DNA of 64,000 nt. It comes from a virus. Below, one piece after another: positions 10,001 through 18,865 of the stretch. Made by a program: the position numbers and the translations under genes. How positions within the stretch are numbered: position 1 is the stretch's first letter; each line of letters begins with the position of its first letter. Below the pieces are notes generated by a model. The model made no database searches, was not told the DNA's origin, and saw only the letters and a program-made list of their open reading frames with translations. The stretch is taken from positions 21,774-85,773 of the IMG/VR virus record IMGVR_UViG_3300042924_003416. The stretch is one strand, 5' to 3'.

Positions 10001-12127
10001 GCAGAAAATGATAATATGCAAACAGCACAATATGGTGGTGTTAAAGAAGATAGTATACCAAATTGGTATAGAGGTTATCAATCTATGATGACTCCTGCAC
10101 AATATAAAAAACTGTACAAACAGTTACGTAGAATGATACCTAAAGGTGTAGATATTTCAAAAGCTAATATTGCATCTAACTTTTTTGATAGGGGAACAAC
10201 TTTACCACCATATGGTCATGTTATGACATATCCTCAATATGATGATATGATGAATAGAATGACTATGCCAATGATGATAGATCCAAATACTTTTGGATTT
10301 AGAGGTACTAGTATTCCTTCACAACTTCAAGCAGAAGATGCAGTAAATAAAAATAATCAAAAAGGTACACAATTTTTACCTGAACTATCTCCTGACTTTA
10401 TTGATTCACCATTAACACCTGAATTAAAAGGTCAAGATTTTTTACAGTTTTATGAAGACTATCCAACTCAACTTCAACAAAAAGATTTTTTTCCATTTGT
10501 TGATTATCCTGCAGTTGCTGAACATGGTGGGTTTGTAGATACTGATGCTGAAGAACCTTTATATAAGTTTATATATGGTGGTGATGAACCAGAATATTAT
10601 GAACAGTATGGTTTACCAGAAGCACAGTACGGTGCTGATGTTTCTGGTATTTATGACTATATTGATGGTCTTCAGAAGAATGCTAAGAATAATGATCCTG
10701 ATCCTAATCCTAAAGAAAATGAAGATAAGAAAGATGATCAAGATATAATTGAATGTGGACCAGGAACAGTATGGAGTAAAACATATCAATCTTGTATTCC
10801 TAGATCTAAAGTAACATATAATCAAAGACAAGTAAGAAGAAGTCCTGGATTCTTTAATACTATGTTACCTTGGAATGCACCATTTGGTTATGCCGGTTCA
10901 TGGACAAAACAGATGTCTTTACCATATTATTTAGGAAGTAAAGATCCTTATAAAGGTCAATTAACAGGAGCTCCTGTTGCTAGATACGTAACTAAAAAAG
11001 GTATTTTAGGTAGACCTAAAAAATGGATAGACATTTACAATACTGGCAGCGGTTCTGGTAGCATAAATCCTATAGAGTTAGAAAAACTGATGGAACAAAA
11101 CAGAAGAGGTTCCAATAGAAACATGAATAAAAATCAGTTTAATAATCCTTCAGAAGATAGAGTAAGTGGTAGAGATCAGTTAGAAAGTGATCTTAAAAAG
11201 AGAATGGGTTATTCAGATGAAGAGTGGGAAAGCACTAGTGAAAAAGATAAGAGAAGAGAGATAAGAGCTGAGAGATATAACCAAGGTAAAGGTTTAAGAT
11301 ATAAGACTAATGAAGCTTATGAAAATCTTAAAGATTCTGCATTAGGTAATACTGCTAAATTTTATGGAAACATAGGTAAAAAAGTAAAAAACTTTCTTAC
11401 TAGAAAAGATTATGGTGGTGCTGGTGGATGGGATCCTTTTGCATTAGGTAGTGGATTAAGTACTGGTGTTGGTCAAAACATGTCTGCATTTGCACCTTAT
11501 TCACAACAACAACAATTTGAGAATAGTTTGTTTGGTACTAAAGGTCCTTCTGCAGCTCCTAAACCACAACAGAATCCTCTTGCTAATGTTAATTTTGGTA
11601 CGGGCTCTTATGCTGAGACTGCAAATACTGGACATACATTAGGTGCACAAGGTCAAGAAATTATTCCACAAAAAGAACCAGAAGCACCTGAAAATGAATA
11701 TGTAGGTGTTGAAAACAAAAGAAAAGATATGCAAAATGTAGATCCTGAAGCAGGAGTAAATGTTACTAATGCAGCTATCAGAGGTGGTTTAGGAGTACTA
11801 AGTAGAATGCAGAATGCAGGAAGAGAAAGAAATTTCTTATTAGATACTGTTGATCCAATGAACTTATATGCATCTGCAAATGAAACTGACAGAGGTGACT
11901 GGCAAGACTTTGGTTCTAAATCTGGTATGTTAAGATATGATCAAGAAGGACAAGACAGAAGTAGTAGAGCTACCTATGGTAATTATGCTAATGCAGCATA
12001 TGGTGGATACATGCAAGAGGGTGGATTCTATGAAGAACCATACTTTGAAGAAGACGAAGAAGTATATATGACTCCAGATGAATTAGAACAATTTTTACAA
12101 GCCGGAGGACAAGTTGAATATTTATAA
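7076..12127 (+). CDS. Giant modular virion/cargo protein, 1683 aa
   Basis: The N-terminus (SVRIRKALPGEK, then FLQKAQMG) carries the shared basic/KAQ tag. A short helical domain (about residues 40-95) is followed by a long Glu/Gln/Ser/Asp-rich low-complexity stretch with YGG repeats. Further tags open modules at residue 262 (LPQAQYG), 731 (LPRAQKGRI) and 1180 (LPEAQYG). The second module ends in an apolar segment, NTLLGLGALGALGYTGYNAY (near 8910-8970), probably membrane-spanning, directly followed by a CQCEDP...NCPC motif (about 8977-9045). A second Cys pair (ECGPGTVWSKTYQSC) lies near 10753-10798. The C-terminus is very acidic and ends MTPDELEQFLQAGGQVEYL, the common end tag. I do not recognise an enzyme domain. 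It is probably a concatenated virion or cargo protein, separated from the next gene by 8 bases. Confidence 0.65.
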   Translation: MKKSVRIRKALPGEKPGYYNKTAKFLQKAQMGMQVGSPSMDPQRLNKVYENVYISLKQSTPPDVVYNELVTEYALDQDTSLSILRAALGQLSQEGYFDESELEGESTSQSEEETQEEDTSAQEEQQASDDAEQQQLAESSEGYYDDEEALNNDTSHLEDEQYEQQEAFRYGGYWQDGGESEEVYDESEYQDEENYSDESDTRENVVDQYNYPGQSTMEKPFSIEDLMAITPGMQGQEAFPDISAYLGDYQPVADSYQPENYLPQAQYGTIIKAAKAAADALKVDPPILRQPFTNLSTLRKYIPISTLTGEAVTKLPLIGSKLAPKLATTFTQNRDELFKVMQGQSPKTGIFSQTGSYAGGADGSLSADRLLLYQDDVFNIIDQIENGGRSAFQFMDIDPVAKNDGLISGLYPLDSKIVSGVDDNGFKFFELNKTFTPGEKLPFGTLPSKAKEVTFKNRFYYKTDEAGQVQVFDSLGNPLSQGAQTKFEVARPFGTTVSRTLTDPILRNSNTPFPSFRTGYEGGRLTETMGEKPMTFADMGVRGKIGRGLETFGFTGLNLPFRTGADAIQKVDYPVFGYTNKALGPNVIDPATEGSYAKDIANAMNYKYRVGRNTLLGLGALGALGYTGYNAYNKCQCEDPLAPNYQMKDKYDNCPCGTDVGSRRTLDPTANPFTEQVDPRSLTMPDSMQFLIQKGIYPSAENYYRYQDSNVVNPNMENSIPADDFAYGGALPRAQKGRIIKGVAKTMKTLKAQPTPKGVTIPKNMSDIPIPKYNVKGMDARKAFEDDLRLDQDFIDFQNNDQFLQYSPGFQTNQQRLDSEPLRDFFKYVTGYSDPLEIKQFLNTPGITKYNKFGVPFATRDFKMMQTPFEDPFNLLDDGFNIPPYQKGGISKNQFIKKFTSMYQEGGEKDPKDPSLGKGKRFDTLTNDVEARKDIFKSKLKNNSNVALTEEIYKNAQSNPQILSMLMQDGQKENLAENDNMQTAQYGGVKEDSIPNWYRGYQSMMTPAQYKKLYKQLRRMIPKGVDISKANIASNFFDRGTTLPPYGHVMTYPQYDDMMNRMTMPMMIDPNTFGFRGTSIPSQLQAEDAVNKNNQKGTQFLPELSPDFIDSPLTPELKGQDFLQFYEDYPTQLQQKDFFPFVDYPAVAEHGGFVDTDAEEPLYKFIYGGDEPEYYEQYGLPEAQYGADVSGIYDYIDGLQKNAKNNDPDPNPKENEDKKDDQDIIECGPGTVWSKTYQSCIPRSKVTYNQRQVRRSPGFFNTMLPWNAPFGYAGSWTKQMSLPYYLGSKDPYKGQLTGAPVARYVTKKGILGRPKKWIDIYNTGSGSGSINPIELEKLMEQNRRGSNRNMNKNQFNNPSEDRVSGRDQLESDLKKRMGYSDEEWESTSEKDKRREIRAERYNQGKGLRYKTNEAYENLKDSALGNTAKFYGNIGKKVKNFLTRKDYGGAGGWDPFALGSGLSTGVGQNMSAFAPYSQQQQFENSLFGTKGPSAAPKPQQNPLANVNFGTGSYAETANTGHTLGAQGQEIIPQKEPEAPENEYVGVENKRKDMQNVDPEAGVNVTNAAIRGGLGVLSRMQNAGRERNFLLDTVDPMNLYASANETDRGDWQDFGSKSGMLRYDQEGQDRSSRATYGNYANAAYGGYMQEGGFYEEPYFEEDEEVYMTPDELEQFLQAGGQVEYL

Positions 12128-12135
12128 CAATACCA

Positions 12136-15100
12136 ATGATAAAAGTTAGAATTAAAAAAGTACCTAAAGCAAGAACTGGATACCAAGTTCAAGGAGCATT
12201 AGTTAATGATGTACCTGCAATGGGAGGTATGGACTACAATGCTTATATAGGTAAAGAAAAACTTAAGGAAAGTAAGTACATCACCGCTGTCCCTAGAGAA
12301 GAAGCAAATCTTGAAGCAGAGGGAGGTGAAACAGTATATGGAGACATCAATGGTGATGGAATGCCAGAACATAAAATCATCAAAGGACCAAGACATGCTC
12401 AAGGTGGAGTTCCTCTAAGTCTTCCTGAAGATACTTTTATCTTTAGTGATACCAGAGCTATGAGGATAAAAGATCCTGAGATACTTACTATGTTTGGTAA
12501 AGGTGGTGCAAATAAATCTTTTACACCTGCAGAACTTGCTAAACAATATGATGTACAGAAATATAGAAAACTTTTAGAAGATCCTGATACAGATGCAATA
12601 GAAAGAAAGACTGCTGAGTTGATGATCAAAAAGTATGTTATAAAACTTGGTTGTCTTGCTCTTACACAAGAGTCTATGAAAGGATTCCCTCAAGGAATTC
12701 CTGCCGTAGCAAAACCTTGTATGGAAGCTAAAGGTCTTACAGAACAAGATATATTACCAAGTAAAGAAATACAAGGTCTAAATGAACAGTTGAAGCAACA
12801 AATGCAACAACAAGAAGGAGGAGATGAAAATCAAGTTCAAGAGGCTGTTGACATGAATGAAGGAAATCCTGTTGCTGAACCTACACAACAAGAACCTCAA
12901 GGTGAAATGCCTCCATCTCCAGAAGAAATGATGATGTATGGTGGTCATAGAAGATTAAGAAGAGGTCAAATGGGAATGGAACAAGTTCCACAAGAAATGA
13001 TGGAGCCTCAACAAGAACAAGGAGGAGGAGATGAGATGATGGAAATTGTTCAAGAAGTTCAATCTGCTTTAGAAAGAGGTGCTGACCCTTCTGAAGTTGT
13101 TATGAATTTATTAGAGAATAATGTTCCTCCACAAGCAATAGTAGAAATCTTTGCTCAATTGGGTGCAGATCCACAACAAGCTGCTGGTCTTGTAGAACAA
13201 GTAATAAGTCAAGCTCAAGGTGGTGGTCAAGAACAAATGATGCAAGAACAACCTATGTCAGAAGAAGAAGCAATGATGATGCAACAACAACAGATGCAAC
13301 AACAAGCTCCTCCAATGGCAATGTATGGGATGACTATGGGTGGTTATGATATGCCTTTTTTTGACATACCTCAAGCTGAATATGGAATGTCTATGGGTTC
13401 TGGTATGTCTCAAAACTATCAGGGAAGACCTAAAAGAATTCCTGGATCAGGTCCTATGTTTCCATTAACAAGAGCAGACAATGGTATTGTGGTTGATGGT
13501 AGTAATATGACAGAAGAACAACTACAAAGAGCAATTTGGAATGAACAACAAAAAGCACTTAAAGATTGGAAAGATAAAAATCCCGGTAAAGATCCAAAAA
13601 CATCTGGTTATAAAGAACCACAAATTAATGTAAAACGTAAAGATGCATCAGGTAAAGTTATAACTTCAAAGTTAAAATCATCAGGATTTATTATTCCTGA
13701 AGGTAAAGATATTAGTGATTTAAAAGGTTTTCCTGATACACCAAGAGGGAGAACTGTTGCTGCACAGTATATGTTAATTGAAGATAACTTAAAAAATCCT
13801 ATAGTTCAAGCTGAGATTATTAAAAATACTAAAGAAGCAATTGAAAATCCTGATGCTTGGACAGGTAAAGGTGGTAAAAGAAATGCAAATAACACATGGT
13901 CTAAAAAATATGGATCTTTACCAGATGACGAAGAAATTATAAAACAAGCATTAAATCATCAAAAAAGAAATTTAATGTTTGAAGCTAATGAAGTAGATCC
14001 TCAATTATTTACAGATGTTGGTGATGCTTTAGATAAAGCAAGTACAGTTGTATCTGAAAAATATATAAATCCTAAAACAGGAAAACCCTATACTTTAAAA
14101 GAAGCCCAATCTGAATTAAAAAGATTAACTGATAAGGGATACACAAGTATAGCAAAGATGTCAGAGAAACTTAAAGTTCCTTTAGATCCTTTAGGAAAAG
14201 ATCGAGTTTTACAACAAGCTACAATGCATTCATATGCAAAGTCTTATCAAAATTTTCAAAAAGGTGACTATGATTCTAATCCAGATGCTAAATATGCTAT
14301 GGATAATTTTTTAGGTAATGTAAGTTTAGTACATGCCGGAGCAAATGATGAAACCTCAATGGGTGCTTTATATGGTACAATTGGTAATAAAATATCACCT
14401 CTTGATGATAAATATAATTATGCTAATAATAACTGGTATGATTTTGCAAATAGTTCAAAAGGAGATAGTAGATTTACAACTTATGGTGATACAAGTGCTG
14501 GTCATAGATATATGGTTGGTAAAAGAAATTATGAATTTGAAGATTTACCACCCGAAGTAGATCCAAATTGTCAATGTGCAGATCCTAATAAACCTAACTA
14601 TGGTCAGTATAAAGATGCTAATGGAAATTGTAGTTGTACTCCTCCAGATGTTCCAAAAGATAAACCAAAGAATTGCCCATGTAGAAAGTCTGATGGAACA
14701 GAAATAAACATGACTCCTGATAAAGATGGTAACTGTCCTCCTTGTACAGAAGAACAAACTATTGAAACTCCTGCACCTCCTGCTGAATGGTGGTTACAAG
14801 ATACTATTAAAACTACTGGTGCATTTGGAGACTTAATGGGTATTAAAAAATATATGCCGTGGGCACCAGGAGTTGAACTTGGAACACCAAGACCAACTTT
14901 TATGGATCCTACAAGAGAACTTGCTGCTAATGCAGAACAAGCAAACATCCAAACCCAAGGTATGGCACAGTTTGCAGGACCTCAAGCATTGTCTGCAAGA
15001 TCATCTGGTATACAAGGTCAAGCTGCTAAGAATGCTGCTGATGTACTTGCTAAGTATAATAATGCTAATGTTAATGTTGCAAATCAATTTGAAATGAAAG

Positions 15101-15609
15101 CAAATGACATTAGAAATCAAGAGAGTATGTTAAAACAAGCAACTGCTCAAAGAGTCTATGATCAGAATACAGTTGCTAACCAACAGTTTGATAATGCTAA
15201 GTTGGCAATGAGAAATCAGTTAAGAAACTACTATACTAATGCAATTACTAACAGATGGAAAACAGATGCTCTTAATCAAATGTTCCCTAACTATGCTGTA
15301 TCTGCTGGAGTAGGTGGAAGAATGGATTATAGACCTTCAGAAAGAACTCCTAACCCAACACAGACTACAGGTAAAACTAGAGAAGAGTGGTTCATGTGGT
15401 GTAAAAACAATGGAGATCCTAATCCTTCTGCATGTGCTCAAAGAATGATGGATAATAAAGGAAGTTCAAGTAGTAGCAGTGATGGGGCAGATGCAAACAT
15501 GATTAAAACTATGTATGGTCAATATGGTGGGGCTATGTATCCAGATGATGATTTTTATGAAGATGGAGGATATGTACATGTTAATTCATGGCTACCATTT
15601 ATAATGTAA
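12136..15609 (+). CDS. Gln/Met-rich virion protein with GPRHAQGGVPL motif, 1157 aa
   Basis: The start (MIKVRIKKVPKARTGYQ) has the shared N-terminal tag. Residues about 50-190 hold a well-ordered domain with ANLEAEGGE, GPRHAQGGVPLSLPED and TFIFSDTRAM, a pattern I associate with structural proteins of Bacteroidota phages. Residues about 210-420 are extremely rich in Gln, Met, Glu and Gly and include two predicted helices. IPQAEYGM at residue 411 is another module tag. Near 14568-14755 is a dense Cys cluster (CQCADP, NCSC, NCPC, NCPPC) homologous to the one in the preceding protein. The C-terminal part (ADVLAKYNNANVNVANQF onward) is Asn/Gln/Ala-rich and helical, like scaffold or cargo proteins. 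It ends in YGG plus an acidic tail. Its role in the virion is inferred. A 56-base gap with an inverted repeat follows. Confidence 0.65.
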   Translation: MIKVRIKKVPKARTGYQVQGALVNDVPAMGGMDYNAYIGKEKLKESKYITAVPREEANLEAEGGETVYGDINGDGMPEHKIIKGPRHAQGGVPLSLPEDTFIFSDTRAMRIKDPEILTMFGKGGANKSFTPAELAKQYDVQKYRKLLEDPDTDAIERKTAELMIKKYVIKLGCLALTQESMKGFPQGIPAVAKPCMEAKGLTEQDILPSKEIQGLNEQLKQQMQQQEGGDENQVQEAVDMNEGNPVAEPTQQEPQGEMPPSPEEMMMYGGHRRLRRGQMGMEQVPQEMMEPQQEQGGGDEMMEIVQEVQSALERGADPSEVVMNLLENNVPPQAIVEIFAQLGADPQQAAGLVEQVISQAQGGGQEQMMQEQPMSEEEAMMMQQQQMQQQAPPMAMYGMTMGGYDMPFFDIPQAEYGMSMGSGMSQNYQGRPKRIPGSGPMFPLTRADNGIVVDGSNMTEEQLQRAIWNEQQKALKDWKDKNPGKDPKTSGYKEPQINVKRKDASGKVITSKLKSSGFIIPEGKDISDLKGFPDTPRGRTVAAQYMLIEDNLKNPIVQAEIIKNTKEAIENPDAWTGKGGKRNANNTWSKKYGSLPDDEEIIKQALNHQKRNLMFEANEVDPQLFTDVGDALDKASTVVSEKYINPKTGKPYTLKEAQSELKRLTDKGYTSIAKMSEKLKVPLDPLGKDRVLQQATMHSYAKSYQNFQKGDYDSNPDAKYAMDNFLGNVSLVHAGANDETSMGALYGTIGNKISPLDDKYNYANNNWYDFANSSKGDSRFTTYGDTSAGHRYMVGKRNYEFEDLPPEVDPNCQCADPNKPNYGQYKDANGNCSCTPPDVPKDKPKNCPCRKSDGTEINMTPDKDGNCPPCTEEQTIETPAPPAEWWLQDTIKTTGAFGDLMGIKKYMPWAPGVELGTPRPTFMDPTRELAANAEQANIQTQGMAQFAGPQALSARSSGIQGQAAKNAADVLAKYNNANVNVANQFEMKANDIRNQESMLKQATAQRVYDQNTVANQQFDNAKLAMRNQLRNYYTNAITNRWKTDALNQMFPNYAVSAGVGGRMDYRPSERTPNPTQTTGKTREEWFMWCKNNGDPNPSACAQRMMDNKGSSSSSSDGADANMIKTMYGQYGGAMYPDDDFYEDGGYVHVNSWLPFIM

Positions 15610-15665
15610 ACTTTACAAGTTTATTAAACTTAAAAAATTTTAATAGTTTTACACAAACATAAATT
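15607..15665 (+). promoter_or_regulatory. Intergenic element with stop-codon inverted repeat and AT-rich leader
   Basis: The stop codon starts TAAACTTTACAAGTTTA, a 7-base-pair inverted repeat nearly identical to the one at 7012-7032. It is followed by TTTATTAAACTTAAAAAA, an 18-base block that recurs exactly on the minus strand just before the start of the gene at 50091-51482. The recurrence in front of an unrelated gene on the other strand suggests a phage promoter or leader element rather than coding constraint. No Shine-Dalgarno sequence precedes the ATG at 15666. Confidence 0.45.
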
Positions 15666-18600
15666 ATGGCAACGTATTTACAAGGAGTCACAGATTATAT
15701 ACCAGATTATCAGCCGTTTCAGCCGGATTTAAATTTCTATTCTAATCTATTACAGGCTAAACAAAGTCAATATGATACTAATTGGAAACAATTAAATAAT
15801 CTTTATGGTCAATTATATGGTGCTGATTTAACTCATGATATGAATATCAAGAAGAAAGATGAACTATTAAAACAAATTGACTTTAATCTTAAAAGAGTAT
15901 CTGGGTTAGATCTTTCTCTAGAGCAGAATGTAGATCAAGCAACACAAGTATTTAGACCATTTTATGAAGATCAGTATCTTATGAAAGATATGGCTTGGAC
16001 TAAAAACTGGAAAAATACATATCAGTATGCTGAAGGTTTAAGAAAGTCACAAGATAAAAAACAAAGAGAACAGTGGTGGAAAGAAGGTGTTCAAGGTCTT
16101 GAGTTAAGAAGACAAATGTTTAAAGATGCAAATCTTGAAGAAACATTAGGAATGGCAAATGCTGAATATACACCCTTTGTCAATGCTGGTCAAACATACT
16201 TTGATCTTGCTAAAAAATATAATGTAGGAAAGATAGAGGAAAAACCTGATTCTTCTGGATTATATATGGTAAGAAAAAAGAATGGAGAACTTATTCTTCC
16301 TACATTACAAAATATGTTTTTAGCTGAATATGCAAATAATCCTGGAATACAGGACATGTATAGAGAAGCTGCTTTTGTAGAAAGGATGAACTATGCTTAT
16401 CAAAATAAAGATAAATTTGGTAGTGTACTTGAAGCAGAAAAAGATTACATTAAAACTAAGTATGATTATATTAAAAATTATGCTTCAAAAAATAATGCTA
16501 AAGCTCAAGATGAGTTAAGTGTTACTAAAAACTTACAAGGTTCATTAGAAGAAGATGTTAAAAAAGGAAATGTTAATCCTCAGCAACAATCTTATGCAGA
16601 ACAACTTCAAAGTCTTTTAGCAGTAAATAGTGCTGTAGCAGACAATGCTGAAAAAGTAAATAGTCAAATTAATGATAAACAAGCTACTACTACACAAAAA
16701 GGTTATGATGAAGATATACTATCTGATTTAGACTTAGCAAGATTAAAAGTTGATGCTGGATTTGCATCTATAAGAGCAGAACAAGATATACTAGGTGCTG
16801 CAAATAATTATGCAGATCTAAATAGTGAATTTATAGTTAAAGCAAATCCTGTTGGTCTTGAGTTCTTAAGACATAAACATGCTACTCAAAGACAAGCACA
16901 ATCAGCTAGAGATAGACAAGCAGAGATACAACAGAGACATGAGAATGCAATGTTTCAAAAAGCTGTTGATTATAATGTGAGTAGAAATTACTGGTCATTT
17001 GATGAGAATGGTAAATTAAATACTAACCCTCAAGCAAATGGATTTAATTCCACATTTACAACTCCAGATGGAACAAATACTGAAGGTAAATTTACTTTTG
17101 ATGCTTTGCAAAAAATGGCAAGAGAACAGTTAATTAAAAATAATGCTGCTGGTGGTGTTGATGCTTTAATGAAAATGATTCATGCAGGTGTTACTAGTAA
17201 TGGAGGTTCACAATTTACTGCAGCTCAATTAGCAAAAATGATAACTAAAATTAATCCTAGTGATCCTACTGCTAAAAGAATTCTTAAAGAAGGAAGTACT
17301 CCAGAGAATTTAAAACAAATTCAACAAGTATGGAATAATGTTTGGAATAGTTATAAAAAAGATCCTAATGGTTTCACAATGAGAACAGCAAGTTCAGGAC
17401 AAATTCATAATCTACATGAGGTTATGAAAAACTGGGCTGGTGCACATTCTGCTACATCATTAGCACAAGACTTTAGTAAGAATCAATCTTTAATTCAATT
17501 AGAGCAACTTGGAAGAGCTGACATGGCACTGAATGAAACACGTAATAAAAACTATGACAATATTAAAGCTAAGTTTTCACAAGACTTAAATTATATAGTT
17601 AAGAAAGTTAAAGAAAAAGATCCTAAAGCATATGCTAATGTAACAGATGCTAAAATAGAGCAAGCTGTTAATTTAATGATTAATAGATATGTTCTTGATG
17701 GTAAAGGTCATACAGAAGAGTTTAACAAAATTGCTCCTGAAATAGATAGACAGGTGTCAGCAATACTTGGATTTAATATTGGTAAAAGTACTAATCAAGC
17801 TTCAGAAGCTAAATGGTATAACTATGTGTTTCCTTTAACTAATATACCAAGAATTCTTGGTGACGGAAGAGAAACTGTAGAAGGTTCAGCATCATGGGTA
17901 GCTGATGTATTTGATCAATCTTTTGATGAACTTACAAATTTAGATCCTGATAATGGTGGTTTAACACCTTATTTTCCTAATATTAAAAAGTCAGGAGATG
18001 ATAATCAATATGGTCTTGCTACTGAAACAACAAATATAAAAGTTGCTCCAGGAGTTAATTGGGATCCAGGAAATCAATCTGCATCAGGTATGTTCTCTAC
18101 AATTTTAGGAACTCTTTGGGATCAAGATATAAATCAATATAGGATAACATTGGAAGGTAATCAATTACCAGCAGACGTAGAAGCTCCAACAGGTATTGAT
18201 AAATCTGAAGCACTTGCAATTGTAAGAGAACTTCAAGGAAGATTAAATACTGATGATAAACTAGAACCATTTTTTATAGGTGCAACATCTATGTCAATGG
18301 AAAGTGAAAAGCTAGGTTCTATGAAATTAATGGCACCAAGAGATGTTATTGAAAAAGTTATTAAAAGTATGGCTGGTGATGATGTTAAAGAATTAGATAT
18401 AAAAGCTAAAATAGATAATATTTATCAGAAAGGTATTACATTTATTGCTCCTAAACAAACTTGGGAAAGTAATAGATTATTTAACATGCAATTTGCTACT
18501 CCTACAGAAGCAGCATTAAGAGTTGGACCAATTAAATATGAGGATCCTAATGGTAACGGTAGATACAGAATTGAGAAAGTACCAGGTTCTGGAGACTATA

Positions 18601-18863
18601 TTGGTATAGTTGAATTAAATGAACTTAAACCTAATGGTGAGGTAAATGTCCTTACTAGACAGTGGGATGTAAATGTAAAAAGTGGAAAGACTATTGATTT
18701 AAAAGAACAAGAAAGTTTTAACATGATTCAAAGTGCAATTCCATTAAATCTTGATATGTTTAAAAGAATACATCAATCTGGAGATCCTGCTACATTAGAA
18801 AAGGCAACTAAAAATCTCGGACAAAGACCTAATAATCCTTTTTGGAACTATAATAAGAAATAA
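15666..18863 (+). CDS. Conserved virion-associated protein next to RNA polymerase genes, 1065 aa
   Basis: The N-terminus (MATYLQGVTDYIPDYQPF, followed by a region with KQSQYDTNWKQLNNLYG and ISGLDLSL-like SGLDLSLEQNVD) matches a protein type I recall from crAss-like and other Bacteroidota phages. It has no assigned biochemical activity. The chain is polar and mostly helical, with Gln/Lys/Ala-rich coiled-coil-like stretches (about residues 270-450) and no transmembrane segment or Cys cluster. It lacks the LPKAQ and GGY tags of the four preceding proteins, so it belongs to a different class. Position directly before the three giant polymerase-region genes (2-base gap) suggests an injected or tail/cargo protein. 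That role is inferred. Confidence 0.65.
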   Translation: MATYLQGVTDYIPDYQPFQPDLNFYSNLLQAKQSQYDTNWKQLNNLYGQLYGADLTHDMNIKKKDELLKQIDFNLKRVSGLDLSLEQNVDQATQVFRPFYEDQYLMKDMAWTKNWKNTYQYAEGLRKSQDKKQREQWWKEGVQGLELRRQMFKDANLEETLGMANAEYTPFVNAGQTYFDLAKKYNVGKIEEKPDSSGLYMVRKKNGELILPTLQNMFLAEYANNPGIQDMYREAAFVERMNYAYQNKDKFGSVLEAEKDYIKTKYDYIKNYASKNNAKAQDELSVTKNLQGSLEEDVKKGNVNPQQQSYAEQLQSLLAVNSAVADNAEKVNSQINDKQATTTQKGYDEDILSDLDLARLKVDAGFASIRAEQDILGAANNYADLNSEFIVKANPVGLEFLRHKHATQRQAQSARDRQAEIQQRHENAMFQKAVDYNVSRNYWSFDENGKLNTNPQANGFNSTFTTPDGTNTEGKFTFDALQKMAREQLIKNNAAGGVDALMKMIHAGVTSNGGSQFTAAQLAKMITKINPSDPTAKRILKEGSTPENLKQIQQVWNNVWNSYKKDPNGFTMRTASSGQIHNLHEVMKNWAGAHSATSLAQDFSKNQSLIQLEQLGRADMALNETRNKNYDNIKAKFSQDLNYIVKKVKEKDPKAYANVTDAKIEQAVNLMINRYVLDGKGHTEEFNKIAPEIDRQVSAILGFNIGKSTNQASEAKWYNYVFPLTNIPRILGDGRETVEGSASWVADVFDQSFDELTNLDPDNGGLTPYFPNIKKSGDDNQYGLATETTNIKVAPGVNWDPGNQSASGMFSTILGTLWDQDINQYRITLEGNQLPADVEAPTGIDKSEALAIVRELQGRLNTDDKLEPFFIGATSMSMESEKLGSMKLMAPRDVIEKVIKSMAGDDVKELDIKAKIDNIYQKGITFIAPKQTWESNRLFNMQFATPTEAALRVGPIKYEDPNGNGRYRIEKVPGSGDYIGIVELNELKPNGEVNVLTRQWDVNVKSGKTIDLKEQESFNMIQSAIPLNLDMFKRIHQSGDPATLEKATKNLGQRPNNPFWNYNKK

Positions 18864-18865
18864 AA

